Source: Pseudomonadota bacterium (lineage in GTDB: Bacteria; Pseudomonadota; Gammaproteobacteria; Pseudomonadales; UBA5518). From it: a stretch of 28,068 nucleotides of DNA. The stretch is from contig CAUJIL010000263.1 in the NCBI GenBank assembly GCA_963204845.1, forward strand, positions 1-28,068. Direction: 5' to 3'. The position numbers and the translations under genes were made by a program. The notes under the pieces were generated by a model that saw only the letters and a list, made by a program, of their open reading frames with translations, was not told the origin of the DNA and made no database searches. Numbering within the stretch: the first letter of the stretch is position 1; each line of letters starts with the position of its first letter. Shown here piece after piece: positions 7,658 to 15,986 of the stretch.

Positions 7658-9631
7658 TCACACGTACGCGTCGATGATCCCCCGCGTGATCCGCGCCGGC
7701 GCATCGCGGGCCACGGCGTCCGACCCGGGGTGCGTCGCGGCCACGAGGCCAGTTCCCGGCTCCGGTGGCGCGTCCCGGTACCCGCCACCGTGGCGCTGGT
7801 GTGTGACGTTCACATCGACCAGGTTCATGCCGCCGCTCTCGAGCAGCTCGCGCAGCCGCGGCAACGAGTGCTCGAGCAGATCGCGCACCGACGCGTTCGC
7901 CGCCGAGAAGTGCACGCTCGCACCCTCACGCTGGGTGTGCACCGTGACCTGCAATGGACCGAGATCGGGCGGGTCGAGTCGAATCTCGGCCGTACCGATG
8001 CCACGGCCGGCGAACCAGCGTACCCGCGCATCGAGTTCACCGGCCCACTGGGCTGCCTCGCCGAACACGAGCGGCGCGAACGGGGCGCGGGCACCGGCGT
8101 CGGTGGCCGGGGAGGCCGCCGCAGCCGCGCCCAGCGGGTGCGGCCCGACTGCCGGCTGCGTCCCCGGAGCCAACGCTTCGGCGCCACGCGGCGTCGTGCC
8201 CGTCGCCGGCGGGTCCTCCGGCAGCAGCGCGCTGGTCCACGCCAGCCCGCCTTCGGCCGCCACGCGACCGCCCGGCGTTGCGGCGACTGCGGGCAGCGTA
8301 TCGGTGCCCGCATTTTCCACCCGCGCCACCCGTCGCGACGACTCCGGGGACGGGTCCACCTGCCCCGCGCGCCGGTACCTCGCCGAAGCCTCGGTCCGCG
8401 CGACTGCCTGGGCGGCGCGCGGGGACGGTGCCACGGGCTCGGTCCCCGCCGCCGGCACCGGGACTGTGCCCCGCTCCGACGGCGCCACGCGCTCCATCGC
8501 GACCGCCCCCACCGCCGGTGCTGCCCGCCCGGACGCTGCAACCGGCGCCGTCGCCGGATTCTGCCCGGGCGGCACGGCACCAGCGCCGCCCCCCGCCGCG
8601 GACGGCGAGCGATCGCTGGCCGGGCTGATCGACGGTCGTTGCGCTGCCGCCTCCGGTGGCCGCCCCGACGCCCACGACGGGGCCGGCTGCCGGGCAGCGT
8701 TGCCGACACCGGCCGATGTCGCATTGCCGGTCCGAACCCGCTCGGCCGCGCCATCCGCGGAGGCCGTCGGGATCGCACGGGTGGAGCCGGCCGCCAACGC
8801 CCCCTCCACCCCGGCCCTCGCCGTGGCGGGCGGCGTCAACCCGCCAGCGGGTAGTGCACCGGCGACAACGGGTGGCGCGACGGCTCGATCCGCCGCCTGG
8901 GGCGCCGCCACCTCGAAGGCCGCAGCCGCGACGGGAGGCGTGACGCTGCCCTGCGCCAGCGCGGGCACACCCGCCGCCCGTCTCGCGACAACGGGAGCCG
9001 CCACCGGCTGGTGCGGAGACGGCGACGGCGACGGCGACGGCGACCCCACGGCCGGCGGCACGGCAGAGTGGTTCGGACGCACCGAACCGCTAGCAAACGG
9101 CGCCTCCGCCGACACCGGGTCCGGGGGCTTCGCGGCGGCGCCAGCTGGCGCCCCGGACCCCGCCGGCGGCAACGACGTGTCCGCCGGCGGCAGTACCTTG
9201 CCTGCCACCAGCGCGGCCGCCGCCGCGCGCAGCGTCGGCGCCGCTGCCAGGACCAGGCTGCTAGCCCAGCCGACTGCCGGCACCGCAACGGCGGTGGGCG
9301 CATTGCTGCCATTCGTGAGCGCCGGTTCAGTGGCGTCGCCAGCCGGCCCGCTGCCGGCGTTGCGCAGAAGCTCCACGTCGGTCTCGGCAGCCACCGCAAC
9401 GCCGCCATCCGTGACGGCTGCGATCGCGTCGATGCCTTCCAGATCAATATGTTCCGTGGGCTTGTTCACCTCGCCAAGAAGTGAATCGAGGATCTGCGCG
9501 AATGCCGCGCGATGGTCGCTGGCGGCGTCACCGACTACCGCGGCAGGCAGCTCGGGAACGACCAGCCCGAGCAGGGCATCGGCCACGGAGCCGACGCCGG
9601 CTCCGCCGGGGTTGACTGGGGACATCGGCAT
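7658..9631 (-). CDS. fliK: flagellar hook-length control protein FliK
   Basis: Exported molecular ruler of 657 residues that measures the hook and switches export specificity through FlhB. The first ~500 residues are low-complexity, rich in Ala, Pro, Gly and Val, as expected for a ruler and longer than in E. coli (about 400 in all). The C-terminal Flg_hook domain is clear: GIGTAEIRLDPPDLGPLQV followed by VHFSAANASVRDLLEHSLPRLRELL. The frame extends to a TTG at 9673, but the ATG at 9631 has a GGAGG five bases upstream, and the extension would overlap the -12 element of the promoter. It stands apart from cheY by 72 bases that hold its own sigma-54-like site. Confidence 0.9.
   Translation of the reverse strand: MPMSPVNPGGAGVGSVADALLGLVVPELPAAVVGDAASDHRAAFAQILDSLLGEVNKPTEHIDLEGIDAIAAVTDGGVAVAAETDVELLRNAGSGPAGDATEPALTNGSNAPTAVAVPAVGWASSLVLAAAPTLRAAAAALVAGKVLPPADTSLPPAGSGAPAGAAAKPPDPVSAEAPFASGSVRPNHSAVPPAVGSPSPSPSPSPHQPVAAPVVARRAAGVPALAQGSVTPPVAAAAFEVAAPQAADRAVAPPVVAGALPAGGLTPPATARAGVEGALAAGSTRAIPTASADGAAERVRTGNATSAGVGNAARQPAPSWASGRPPEAAAQRPSISPASDRSPSAAGGGAGAVPPGQNPATAPVAASGRAAPAVGAVAMERVAPSERGTVPVPAAGTEPVAPSPRAAQAVARTEASARYRRAGQVDPSPESSRRVARVENAGTDTLPAVAATPGGRVAAEGGLAWTSALLPEDPPATGTTPRGAEALAPGTQPAVGPHPLGAAAAASPATDAGARAPFAPLVFGEAAQWAGELDARVRWFAGRGIGTAEIRLDPPDLGPLQVTVHTQREGASVHFSAANASVRDLLEHSLPRLRELLESGGMNLVDVNVTHQRHGGGYRDAPPEPGTGLVAATHPGSDAVARDAPARITRGIIDAYV
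9018..9044. repeat. GACGGC microsatellite inside fliK
   Basis: Four and a half copies of the hexamer gacggc (plus strand) encode a Ser-Pro repeat in the FliK ruler region. Being six bases long, gain or loss of units keeps the frame and would change ruler length by two residues each. Confidence 0.85.
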
Positions 9632-9668
9632 GCACGCCTCCGTGGCGGGTCGCAATGGGGCAAAGCCA

Positions 9669-9684
9669 TGCAAGCGGCACGCCA
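9669..9684 (-). promoter_or_regulatory. sigma-54 (RpoN) promoter of fliK
   Basis: Minus strand reads TGGCGTGCCGCTTGCA. It matches TGGC, the N5 spacing and TTGCA of the RpoN consensus, differing at positions 5 and 6. The predicted start is near 9658, leaving a 27-base leader that contains the fliK GGAGG. Confidence 0.75.
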
Positions 9685-9703
9685 GACAACTTCGCTGATC
9701 GGG

Positions 9704-10129
9704 TCAACCGCCGGGAGCGCGCGCCGGCGACGCCGGTGCGCCAGCCCTGCTCGCGAGCAGACGCTCGATCTTTGCGCGCAGCGCCTCCTGCGTGAACGGC
9801 TTGACCAGGTACTCGTCGACGCCCGCCTCGATCGCGCGCAGCACGCCGTCGCGCGTCGTCTCGGCCGTGACCATCAACACTGCCAGCGCTGCCAGGCGGG
9901 GATCGGCACGCACGGCGCGCACCAGCTCGATACCGTCCATGCCCGGCATGCTCCAGTCGGTGACCAGCAGACCGTAGTCACCGTTTTCCAGCATCCGCAG
10001 TGCACACTCGCCATCCGGCGCCACGTCGACCTGATCAAAACCCATTTGAACCAATATGTTACGAATAATTCTTCGCATACTTTCGAAGTCATCGACGACC
10101 AGTGCGTGCGTTGCCGAAGCGAGGCTCAT
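9704..10129 (-). CDS. CheY-like single-domain response regulator
   Basis: Receiver domain of 141 residues with no output domain. The acidic pocket is D13/D14 (VVDDFESM), the phosphorylated residue is D58 (LLVTDWSMPGMDG), the switch Thr is T88 (MVTAE) and the conserved Lys is K110 (YLVKPFT). All are as in CheY, so it is presumably active and could bind the FliM N-terminal peptide encoded in the same block. The C-terminus has a short Ala/Pro/Gly tail not needed for the fold. Its ATG overlaps the fliJ stop (ATGA), which implies translational coupling and co-expression with the export genes. A chemotaxis cheY is usually placed with cheZ/cheA or after fliA; a copy between fliJ and fliK is unusual. 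It could be the main CheY or a second one; the window cannot tell. Confidence 0.9.
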   Translation of the reverse strand: MSLASATHALVVDDFESMRRIIRNILVQMGFDQVDVAPDGECALRMLENGDYGLLVTDWSMPGMDGIELVRAVRADPRLAALAVLMVTAETTRDGVLRAIEAGVDEYLVKPFTQEALRAKIERLLASRAGAPASPARAPGG

Positions 10130-10581
10130 GCCTCCTCCGCTGCCCCGTTGCGCTGCCCGACGGCCCCGAGATCGTCGATTCGCTGCTGCTCGCGCCGCTG
10201 CGCCGCGCGCTCCTCGCCGTGCACCGCGCGCACCGTCAGTTCGTCGAAGCTGCGCTGGCGATCGCGGGCCGCGCGCCAGCGCGCGACCGCCTGCACGCTG
10301 CCGTCACGCGCCTGCATGACGGCCACGCGCTGAACCTCCAGCGTGGCATCCAGGCTGGCACGAAACGCCGCCAGCCGGCCAAGCGTGCGCCCATCGATCC
10401 CCTGCCGTCCGGCCTCCACCCAGCGTTCGGCGTATTCACGCGCGTAGTCATCGAGCTGCGACTGCTGCGCCTCGCGCCGGTGCAGTTCGGCATTCGCTCG
10501 CCCCAACCGCTGGCGCGCCTCGCGTTCGGCCAGCGCCGCGAGCTGCGCGAGCATGCGCAGGCGGCCCACGCGCGTCTTCAT
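10126..10581 (-). CDS. fliJ: flagellar export chaperone FliJ
   Basis: Coiled-coil protein of 151 residues that forms the central stalk of the FliI hexamer and links it to FlhA. The sequence is nearly all helical, with heptad-like Arg/Glu/Ala/Leu patterns (LAALAEREARQRLGRANAE, QQSQLDDYAREYAERWVEAGRQG) and the family's SFDELTVR near the C-terminus. Identification rests on length, helix pattern and position directly after fliI, with which it shares four bases. It also shares four bases with the following cheY-like gene. Confidence 0.88.
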   Translation of the reverse strand: MKTRVGRLRMLAQLAALAEREARQRLGRANAELHRREAQQSQLDDYAREYAERWVEAGRQGIDGRTLGRLAAFRASLDATLEVQRVAVMQARDGSVQAVARWRAARDRQRSFDELTVRAVHGEERAAQRREQQRIDDLGAVGQRNGAAEEA

Positions 10582-11981
10582 GCGTCGTTTCCTGACCCGC
10601 CCCGTGCGGGCACACGCGCCGCCCGCCGGCTCGGCGCCGGCGTAGCCACCGCATCGTCGAACAGCCCCTCGAGCTGGCCGACGCTATCGCCCAACGGCAC
10701 ACACTCGTCGAGTTCCTGCTGCAGGAAGCGGCGCATCGCCGGCATCCGCCCGACCGCGCGGTCGGTGTCCGCATCGCTGCCCGCCACGTAGGCGCCGACA
10801 CTGATCAGGTCACGGCTCTGCTGGAAGCGCGCGTAGAGCTTCTTGAACTCCTGCGCCGCGCGCCGATGCCCGGGGCCGGTGATCGCCGGCATCGCGCGCG
10901 AGATCGATGCCTCGACGTCGACTGCAGGATACAGCCCCTCCTCGGCCAGCGTGCGCGACAGCACCACGTGTCCGTCGAGGATCGCGCGCGCCGCGTCGGC
11001 CACCGGGTCCTGCAGGTCGTCACCCTCGGTCAGTACGGTATAGAACGCGGTGATCGAACCACGCCCCTGCTCGCTGTTGCCGGCACGCTCGACCAGGTCC
11101 GGGATGCGCGCGAACACCGACGGCGGGTAGCCACGCGTGGCCGGGGGTTCGCCCACCGCGAGCCCGATCTCGCGTTGGGCGTGCGCGAAGCGCGTCAGCG
11201 AGTCCATCAGCAGCAGCACGTTGCGCCCGCGGTCGCGGAAATCCTCGGCGATGCGCGTGGCGATCCGGGCACTGCGCAGGCGCAGCAGCGGCACGTCGTC
11301 GGCCGGGGACACGACCACCACCGCCCGCCGCATGCCCTCGGCCCCGAGGATGTCCTCGACGAACTCCCGCGCCTCGCGCCCACGCTCCCCGACCAGCCCG
11401 ACCACCGTGACGTCGGCCTCGGTGAAGCGCGTCATCATGCCGAGCAACATGCTCTTGCCGACACCGCTGCCGGCGAAGATCCCCAGCCGCTGCCCGCGGC
11501 CTACCGTCAGCAGCGCGTTGATCGAGCGCACGCCCACATCGAGCGGGGCGCGGATCGGGGCGCGCTGCAGCGGGTTGATCGGGCGGCCGTCGAGCGGCAG
11601 GAAATCCACGCCGGCCAGCGGTCCGCGGTCATCGATCGGCTGTCCGGCCCCGTCCAGCACCCGTCCCAGCAGGCCATCCCCGCAGGGCACGCCGGCCCCT
11701 TCCGCGAGCGGGCGCACGCGCAGACCGGGACGCAGGCCGCCGGTGCGCGCCGCCGGCATCAGGAACACGCGCTCACCGCTGAAACCGACCACCTCGGCCG
11801 CCACCGTGGCGCCGTCGTGCAGGCGGATCCGGCAGCGCTGTCCGAGCGCGCAGTCGAGCCCCACCGCCTCCAGCGTCATGCCGATCACGCGGGTCAGCCG
11901 CCCCTCGGCGACCGCCGCGCAGTCGTGGCGGATGCGCTCCGCCGCCGCGCGCACGAAATCGGCGTGCGGCGTGCCGCTCAT
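10578..11981 (-). CDS. fliI: flagellum-specific ATPase FliI
   Basis: F1-beta-like hexameric ATPase of 467 residues that powers or primes flagellar protein export at the base of the motor. The Walker A motif is AGSGVGKS (170-177), GLVGERGREAREF follows at 195-207, and Walker B is VLLLMD (255-260), followed by SLTRFAHAQREIGLAVGEPPATRGYPPSVF, highly characteristic of FliI. The frame runs on upstream to 12263 but that part is fliH read out of frame. The ATG at 11981 overlaps the fliH stop as ATGA and gives the normal FliI N-terminus. Confidence 0.96.
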   Translation of the reverse strand: MSGTPHADFVRAAAERIRHDCAAVAEGRLTRVIGMTLEAVGLDCALGQRCRIRLHDGATVAAEVVGFSGERVFLMPAARTGGLRPGLRVRPLAEGAGVPCGDGLLGRVLDGAGQPIDDRGPLAGVDFLPLDGRPINPLQRAPIRAPLDVGVRSINALLTVGRGQRLGIFAGSGVGKSMLLGMMTRFTEADVTVVGLVGERGREAREFVEDILGAEGMRRAVVVVSPADDVPLLRLRSARIATRIAEDFRDRGRNVLLLMDSLTRFAHAQREIGLAVGEPPATRGYPPSVFARIPDLVERAGNSEQGRGSITAFYTVLTEGDDLQDPVADAARAILDGHVVLSRTLAEEGLYPAVDVEASISRAMPAITGPGHRRAAQEFKKLYARFQQSRDLISVGAYVAGSDADTDRAVGRMPAMRRFLQQELDECVPLGDSVGQLEGLFDDAVATPAPSRRAARVPARGGSGNDA

Positions 11982-12760
11982 CCGGCGCCGCCCGGCTGCG
12001 CGCGGCCGAGGAACTGTCCGATGATCTCTTCGAAGCGCGCGGATTGCGTGAAATCGACCAGCGAATCGTCGGTTTCGACGCGACAGTCGCCCGGCCCCAG
12101 CGCGGCATCGACAAGCAGCGCCGGCACCGCCTCGCCACCACCGAAGTCCTCGAGCAATTCGTGATCCGCCGCGCTGACGAATACACGCACGTTGCGCGCA
12201 CCGGCGGGCAACGCCGCCAGTGCCTCCTCGACCACCGTCGCGATGTGCCCGGGCTGCACACACGTCTCCACGCGCAGCACCGCGCGCGTGATCCGCACCA
12301 CCGTCGCCAGCAGCGCCTCGCGCAACGCCTGTTCCTGTCCGAGCAACGGCGCCTGCAGCGCTTCCAGCAGCCCCGCAAAGCGCCCCGCGGCATCCTGGAG
12401 GTGGCGCCGGCCACCCGCGAGCCCGTCCTCGCGCCCGGCGCGCTCGCCCGCCGCATAACCTTCGTCGTGACCGGTGGCGAATCCCTCGCGGCGCGCTTCG
12501 TCGACGGCGGCCGCGACGATCGCCTCGAGGTCGCGCGCGCTCACACCGGGCGAAAAGCCCCCCGTGCGCAGGCTTGCCGCCAGTTCGCGCTCCAGCCCCT
12601 CGGCGGGCAGTGCCGAACCGCCGGCCGCAGCCGCAGGGATCCGCCGCTGGCGGCCACGCCCGCTCTCGGCCCGCACCACCGCGGATCCCGCGACGCTCGG
12701 CAGGGACCAGGCGGCATAGGGCATGCCGTGTCCGGCCGGGATGCGCCGTTGCCGGCTCAT
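11978..12760 (-). CDS. fliH: flagellar assembly protein FliH
   Basis: Negative regulator and stator of FliI, 260 residues, which tethers the ATPase to FliN. After a loose N-terminus with a conserved aromatic patch (YAAWSLPSV, residues 15-23) comes the helical region with the glycine-spaced repeat typical of FliH (FATGHDEGYAAGERAGREDGLAGG, several GxxxG steps). The C-terminal globular domain (LREALLATVVRITRAVLRVE ... LPAGARNVRVFVSAADHELL) resembles ATPase stator subunits. The heptapeptide RQRRIPA occurs twice, at 3-9 and 37-43. No good Shine-Dalgarno is seen before the ATG at 12760 or the in-frame ATG at 12724, so the start is uncertain by 12 residues. Confidence 0.9.
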   Translation of the reverse strand: MSRQRRIPAGHGMPYAAWSLPSVAGSAVVRAESGRGRQRRIPAAAAGGSALPAEGLERELAASLRTGGFSPGVSARDLEAIVAAAVDEARREGFATGHDEGYAAGERAGREDGLAGGRRHLQDAAGRFAGLLEALQAPLLGQEQALREALLATVVRITRAVLRVETCVQPGHIATVVEEALAALPAGARNVRVFVSAADHELLEDFGGGEAVPALLVDAALGPGDCRVETDDSLVDFTQSARFEEIIGQFLGRAQPGGAG

Positions 12761-12773
12761 CGGGCGCGCGTGC

Positions 12774-13793
12774 TCATATCATCGCCTCCGAATTGCCGCC
12801 GAGCGCGATCTCGCCGGCATCTGCCATGCGCCGCGCCACCGCGAGGATCTCGCGCTGGGCGTTCTCGACGTCGCTCACGCGCACCGGTCCCTTCGCCTCG
12901 AGATCCTCGCGCAGCAGATCACCGGCGCGCTTGGACATGTTGCCGAAGATCTTTTTCTTGAGGTCTTCGTCGGCGGCCTTCAGCGCCAGCACCAGCACCT
13001 CCGACGACACCTCGCGCAGCAACGACTGGATGCCCTGGTCGTCGATGTCCTTCAGATCGTCGAACACGAACATCAGGTCCTGGATGCGGCTTCCGAGCGT
13101 CTCGTCGGCCTCGCGGATCTGGTCCATGAGCGCCTGCTCGGCCGCACTCTCGAGGTTGTTCATGATGTCGGCCGCGAACTTGATGCCACCGCGGAACTGG
13201 CCCTGCGGCAGCGCCGAACCGGCAAGCTCCCCCTCGACGATGCGGTTGAGCTCCTGCAGCGCGCTGGCGTTTACCGATTCCATCGTCGCCACCCGCATCA
13301 GCAGGTCACCGCGTGCCTTGTCGGGGAAATGCGTCAGCACCTCGGCCGCCTGGTCGGCGTGCAGATAGGACAGGATCACGGCCTGGATCTGCGGGTGTTC
13401 GCCGCGGATCGTGTTCGCGACCAGCTTCGGGTTCATCCAGCGCAGCGCTTCCAGCCCCTTGGTCTTGTCGCTCATCAGGATCTGGTCGATGAGCGTGCTG
13501 GCGCGCTCCTCGCCGAGCGCCTCGACCAGCACGTTGCGGATGTAGGACTCGGTGCCGACGCCCAGTCCGCTGGCGGTGTTCGCCTCGGCCAGCAGCCGCT
13601 CCATGACGTGCGCCACATCGCTCGCGTCGATATCGGCCATGCTGGCCATCTGCGCGCCGACCTTCTGCACCTCCTTGGGACCGAGGTGGCGCAGGATGCG
13701 CGCGGCATTGGCCTCGCCGACCGACAGCAGCAGGATCGCCGCCTGTTCCAGCGGCTTCAGATCCACTGCCTGCTTGTCCTCAGTCACTGTCAC
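12774..13793 (-). CDS. fliG: flagellar motor switch protein FliG
   Basis: Upper C-ring protein of 339 residues that receives torque from the stators and binds FliF and FliM. All three domains are visible. The N-terminal domain includes KPLEQAAILLLSVGEANAARILRHL. The middle armadillo domain carries the EHPQ motif (GEHPQIQAVILSYL). The C-terminal domain has charged residues on the torque helix (RIQDLMFVFDDLKDIDDQGIQSLLREV). The start overlaps the end of fliF by 14 bases, so translation is probably coupled; fliH follows after 13 bases. Confidence 0.97.
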   Translation of the reverse strand: MTVTEDKQAVDLKPLEQAAILLLSVGEANAARILRHLGPKEVQKVGAQMASMADIDASDVAHVMERLLAEANTASGLGVGTESYIRNVLVEALGEERASTLIDQILMSDKTKGLEALRWMNPKLVANTIRGEHPQIQAVILSYLHADQAAEVLTHFPDKARGDLLMRVATMESVNASALQELNRIVEGELAGSALPQGQFRGGIKFAADIMNNLESAAEQALMDQIREADETLGSRIQDLMFVFDDLKDIDDQGIQSLLREVSSEVLVLALKAADEDLKKKIFGNMSKRAGDLLREDLEAKGPVRVSDVENAQREILAVARRMADAGEIALGGNSEAMI

Positions 13794-15477
13794 GCACCCA
13801 CCGCCGAACCACCTGAGCCACGCGCTCGGGGTCGCCCTCGACCAATGCCTGCACCGCCGACAGCCGGCGCTGGTACTCGCGCGCCGGGCCGGGCAGCATC
13901 AGCGCCTCGCCGGCCTCGCCGGCCCCCCCGGCCGGCGCCGCCTCGAGACGTGCGCGCTCGGCCTGCTGACGCTCCTCGAGGGCGCGGATCTGGCGCGTGT
14001 TGCTGCTCAGCGAGCGTAGCACGGGCGCAACCACCGCGAGCAGTAGCACCAGCAGCGCGATCACCCCCAACAGCTGGCGCAGCGCTGGCATGAACCAGTC
14101 CTGGCGCCAGAACGGCTCATCCGTCACCTCGATCTCCTCGGCGGGCAGATCGAAGAACGCGGCGTTGACGACGTTGACGCTGTCGCCACGCGCCGCGTCG
14201 TAGCCCACCGCGTCGCGCACCAGCGTGGTGATGCGCGCCAGCGCCGCCTCGTCCCACGCGATGCTCTCGCGCTTGCCCTCGGCATCGACGCGTTCGCGGT
14301 CGTCGAGCACCACCGCGACCGTCAGTCGGCGCACCTTGCCGACCTGATGGCGGGTATAGCTCAGCGACCGGTCGAGCTCATAGTTGCGCGTGGCCTGGCT
14401 GCGCACGTTGCGCGGCTCGGCTGGCGTCTCCACGGCCGCTCCCGGCACGGCGCCGGGCACCACCTCCGGCGCCACCCCGCTCGCCGGCGGCTGGTTGCTC
14501 AGCGCGCCGGGGATACCGGCGCCGGAGTCGCCAGCCACCCGCTGCTCGTCGAGCCGCTGTTCGCTGCGCAACGCGGGCAGGTCGGGGTTGTAGATCTCGT
14601 CGGCACGCTCGACGGCGGTGAAATCCACGTCCGCGGTGACCTCGGCCTTGTAGCGGCCGCCGCCGACGATCGGATCGAGGATCCGGTGCACGCGCTGCAC
14701 CAGTTGGTCCTCGAGCCGCGCGGTGTGCTCGAGCTGGCGATTCGCCGCTGCGGCCTCGGCGTCCTCGGTGAAGTCCGACAGCAGCCTGCCCTGCTGATCG
14801 ACGATGGTGACCGCCGCAAGCTCGAGACCCGGCACGCTGGAGGCGACCAGATTCCCGATCGCACGCACCTGCCCCTTCTCGACCACGCGCCCCGGCTGCA
14901 CGTCGAGCAGCACCGAGGCCCCTGCCTTGCGCTGGTCGCGCACGAAGGCCGAACGCTCGGGCAACGCGAGGTGCACGCGCGCGCCACGCACGCTGTTGAT
15001 GCTCGCGATCGTGCGCGCGAGTTCGTTCTCCAGCCCGCGCCGGTAGCGCGCCGTCTCGATGAACTGGCTGGTACCGATGCCCTGGTCCTGCTCGAGCATC
15101 TCGAGCCCGACCGCCCGCTGGCTCGGTACCCCGGCCTCCGCGAGTGCGAGTCGCGCCTCGTGCATGCGCGCGGACTCGACCAGCAGCGCCCCGCTGTCGG
15201 CATCGATACGGTAGTCGATCCCGCGCGACTCGAGCGTGGCGACCACCGAAGCCGCGTCGAGGTTTTCCATGCTGCCGTACAGCGGACGCAGATCCGCCGC
15301 CTGCGACCACAACACCAGCCACAGCGCGAGCGCGATGCTCGCCGCCAGGCCGACGATCACGCCGACCTGGCGCGGGACCGACAGGCTCGCGATACCCGCC
15401 ACATACGGATTCAGCGCGAGCGCGCCGCCGCTCACCGCAGGCAACTGCGCTCCGCCGTCGGGTTCCTTGTCAGCCAT
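13780..15477 (-). CDS. fliF: flagellar MS-ring protein FliF
   Basis: Inner-membrane ring protein of 565 residues on which the flagellar basal body is built. One transmembrane helix is at about 37-58 (VGVIVGLAASIALALWLVLW) and a second at about 470-490. Between them lie the YscJ-like ring domains (ALAEAGVPSQRAVGLEMLEQ, RGLENELARTIASINSVRGARVHLALPERSAF) and the long periplasmic loop. The C-terminal FliG-binding helix is present (GDPERVAQVVRRWVRD). The ATG at 15477 has a GGAGG ten bases upstream. It follows fliE by 35 bases. Confidence 0.97.
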   Translation of the reverse strand: MADKEPDGGAQLPAVSGGALALNPYVAGIASLSVPRQVGVIVGLAASIALALWLVLWSQAADLRPLYGSMENLDAASVVATLESRGIDYRIDADSGALLVESARMHEARLALAEAGVPSQRAVGLEMLEQDQGIGTSQFIETARYRRGLENELARTIASINSVRGARVHLALPERSAFVRDQRKAGASVLLDVQPGRVVEKGQVRAIGNLVASSVPGLELAAVTIVDQQGRLLSDFTEDAEAAAANRQLEHTARLEDQLVQRVHRILDPIVGGGRYKAEVTADVDFTAVERADEIYNPDLPALRSEQRLDEQRVAGDSGAGIPGALSNQPPASGVAPEVVPGAVPGAAVETPAEPRNVRSQATRNYELDRSLSYTRHQVGKVRRLTVAVVLDDRERVDAEGKRESIAWDEAALARITTLVRDAVGYDAARGDSVNVVNAAFFDLPAEEIEVTDEPFWRQDWFMPALRQLLGVIALLVLLLAVVAPVLRSLSSNTRQIRALEERQQAERARLEAAPAGGAGEAGEALMLPGPAREYQRRLSAVQALVEGDPERVAQVVRRWVRDSD

Positions 15478-15512
15478 GCTCGCGGCGCCTCCGTCAGCGA
15501 TACCTCAGGGCA

Positions 15513-15869
15513 TCAGACCGACATGTTCATTATTTCCTTGTAGGCATCGACCAGGCGGTTGCGCACCTGCGTCATCGCCTCGAACGCGATGCTCGACTTC
15601 TCGGCGGCGATCATCACCTGCGTGAGGCTCACGCCGGGCTGTCCGAGTTCGTAGCCCTCGCGCAAGGTGTTCGCCTCCTGCTGCACGGCGTTGACGCGCT
15701 CGATGGCCTGGCTGAACAGCGCACCGAAGGCCGGCGTCTCCTCCTGCGGGCGCAGCAACTGCCCGGGTTCGATGCGCCCCGGTACCGTTTCCTGGACCGG
15801 GCGCGGCATCTGCGCCTGGATCGAGCGCATTTGCGCCAGCACCTGTGCGATATCGGCCCGCTCGATCAT
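15513..15869 (-). CDS. fliE: flagellar hook-basal body protein FliE
   Basis: Small rod-proximal protein of 118 residues that joins the MS ring to the rod and is the first substrate of the export apparatus. The C-terminal half is diagnostic: FGALFSQAIERVNAVQQEAN, YELGQPGVSLTQVMIAAEKS, FEAMTQVRNRLVDAYKEIMNMSV. The frame stays open to 16046 through the REP-like repeats, but that extension has no FliE character. The ATG at 15869 (MIERADIAQVL) is preceded by a G-rich stretch (GGGGGGCGG). It is the first gene of the flagellar block, with a sigma-54-like site 83 bases upstream. Confidence 0.94.
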   Translation of the reverse strand: MIERADIAQVLAQMRSIQAQMPRPVQETVPGRIEPGQLLRPQEETPAFGALFSQAIERVNAVQQEANTLREGYELGQPGVSLTQVMIAAEKSSIAFEAMTQVRNRLVDAYKEIMNMSV

Positions 15870-15951
15870 CACCGCCCCCCGGAAGAACGCCCTGCGCCAC
15901 GCGACGGATTCTTGGCGCAGCGCATCACCACGCTGGCCTCGCGGCGGTGGC

Positions 15952-15967
15952 TGCATATTCCGGGCCA
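15952..15967 (-). promoter_or_regulatory. sigma-54 (RpoN) promoter of the fliE operon
   Basis: Minus strand reads TGGCCCGGAATATGCA. GG and GC are ten bases apart as required, and only positions 5 and 12 differ from TGGCAC-N5-TTGCA. The predicted start is near 15941, a 72-base leader before fliE. It lies 19 bases downstream of the REP-like array. Confidence 0.65.
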
Positions 15968-15986
15968 ACAAATCGAGAAAGCTCGT

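Noticed and set aside
7658..9631. fliK as two genes or a broken gene because of its low-complexity N-terminal region
   Set aside because: The frame is continuous from a good ribosome site to the conserved Flg_hook domain; Ala/Pro-rich rulers of varied length are normal for FliK.
11982..12263. N-terminal extension of FliI
   Set aside because: This part of the frame is fliH read out of frame; the ATG at 11981 gives the normal FliI length and the ATGA overlap with fliH.
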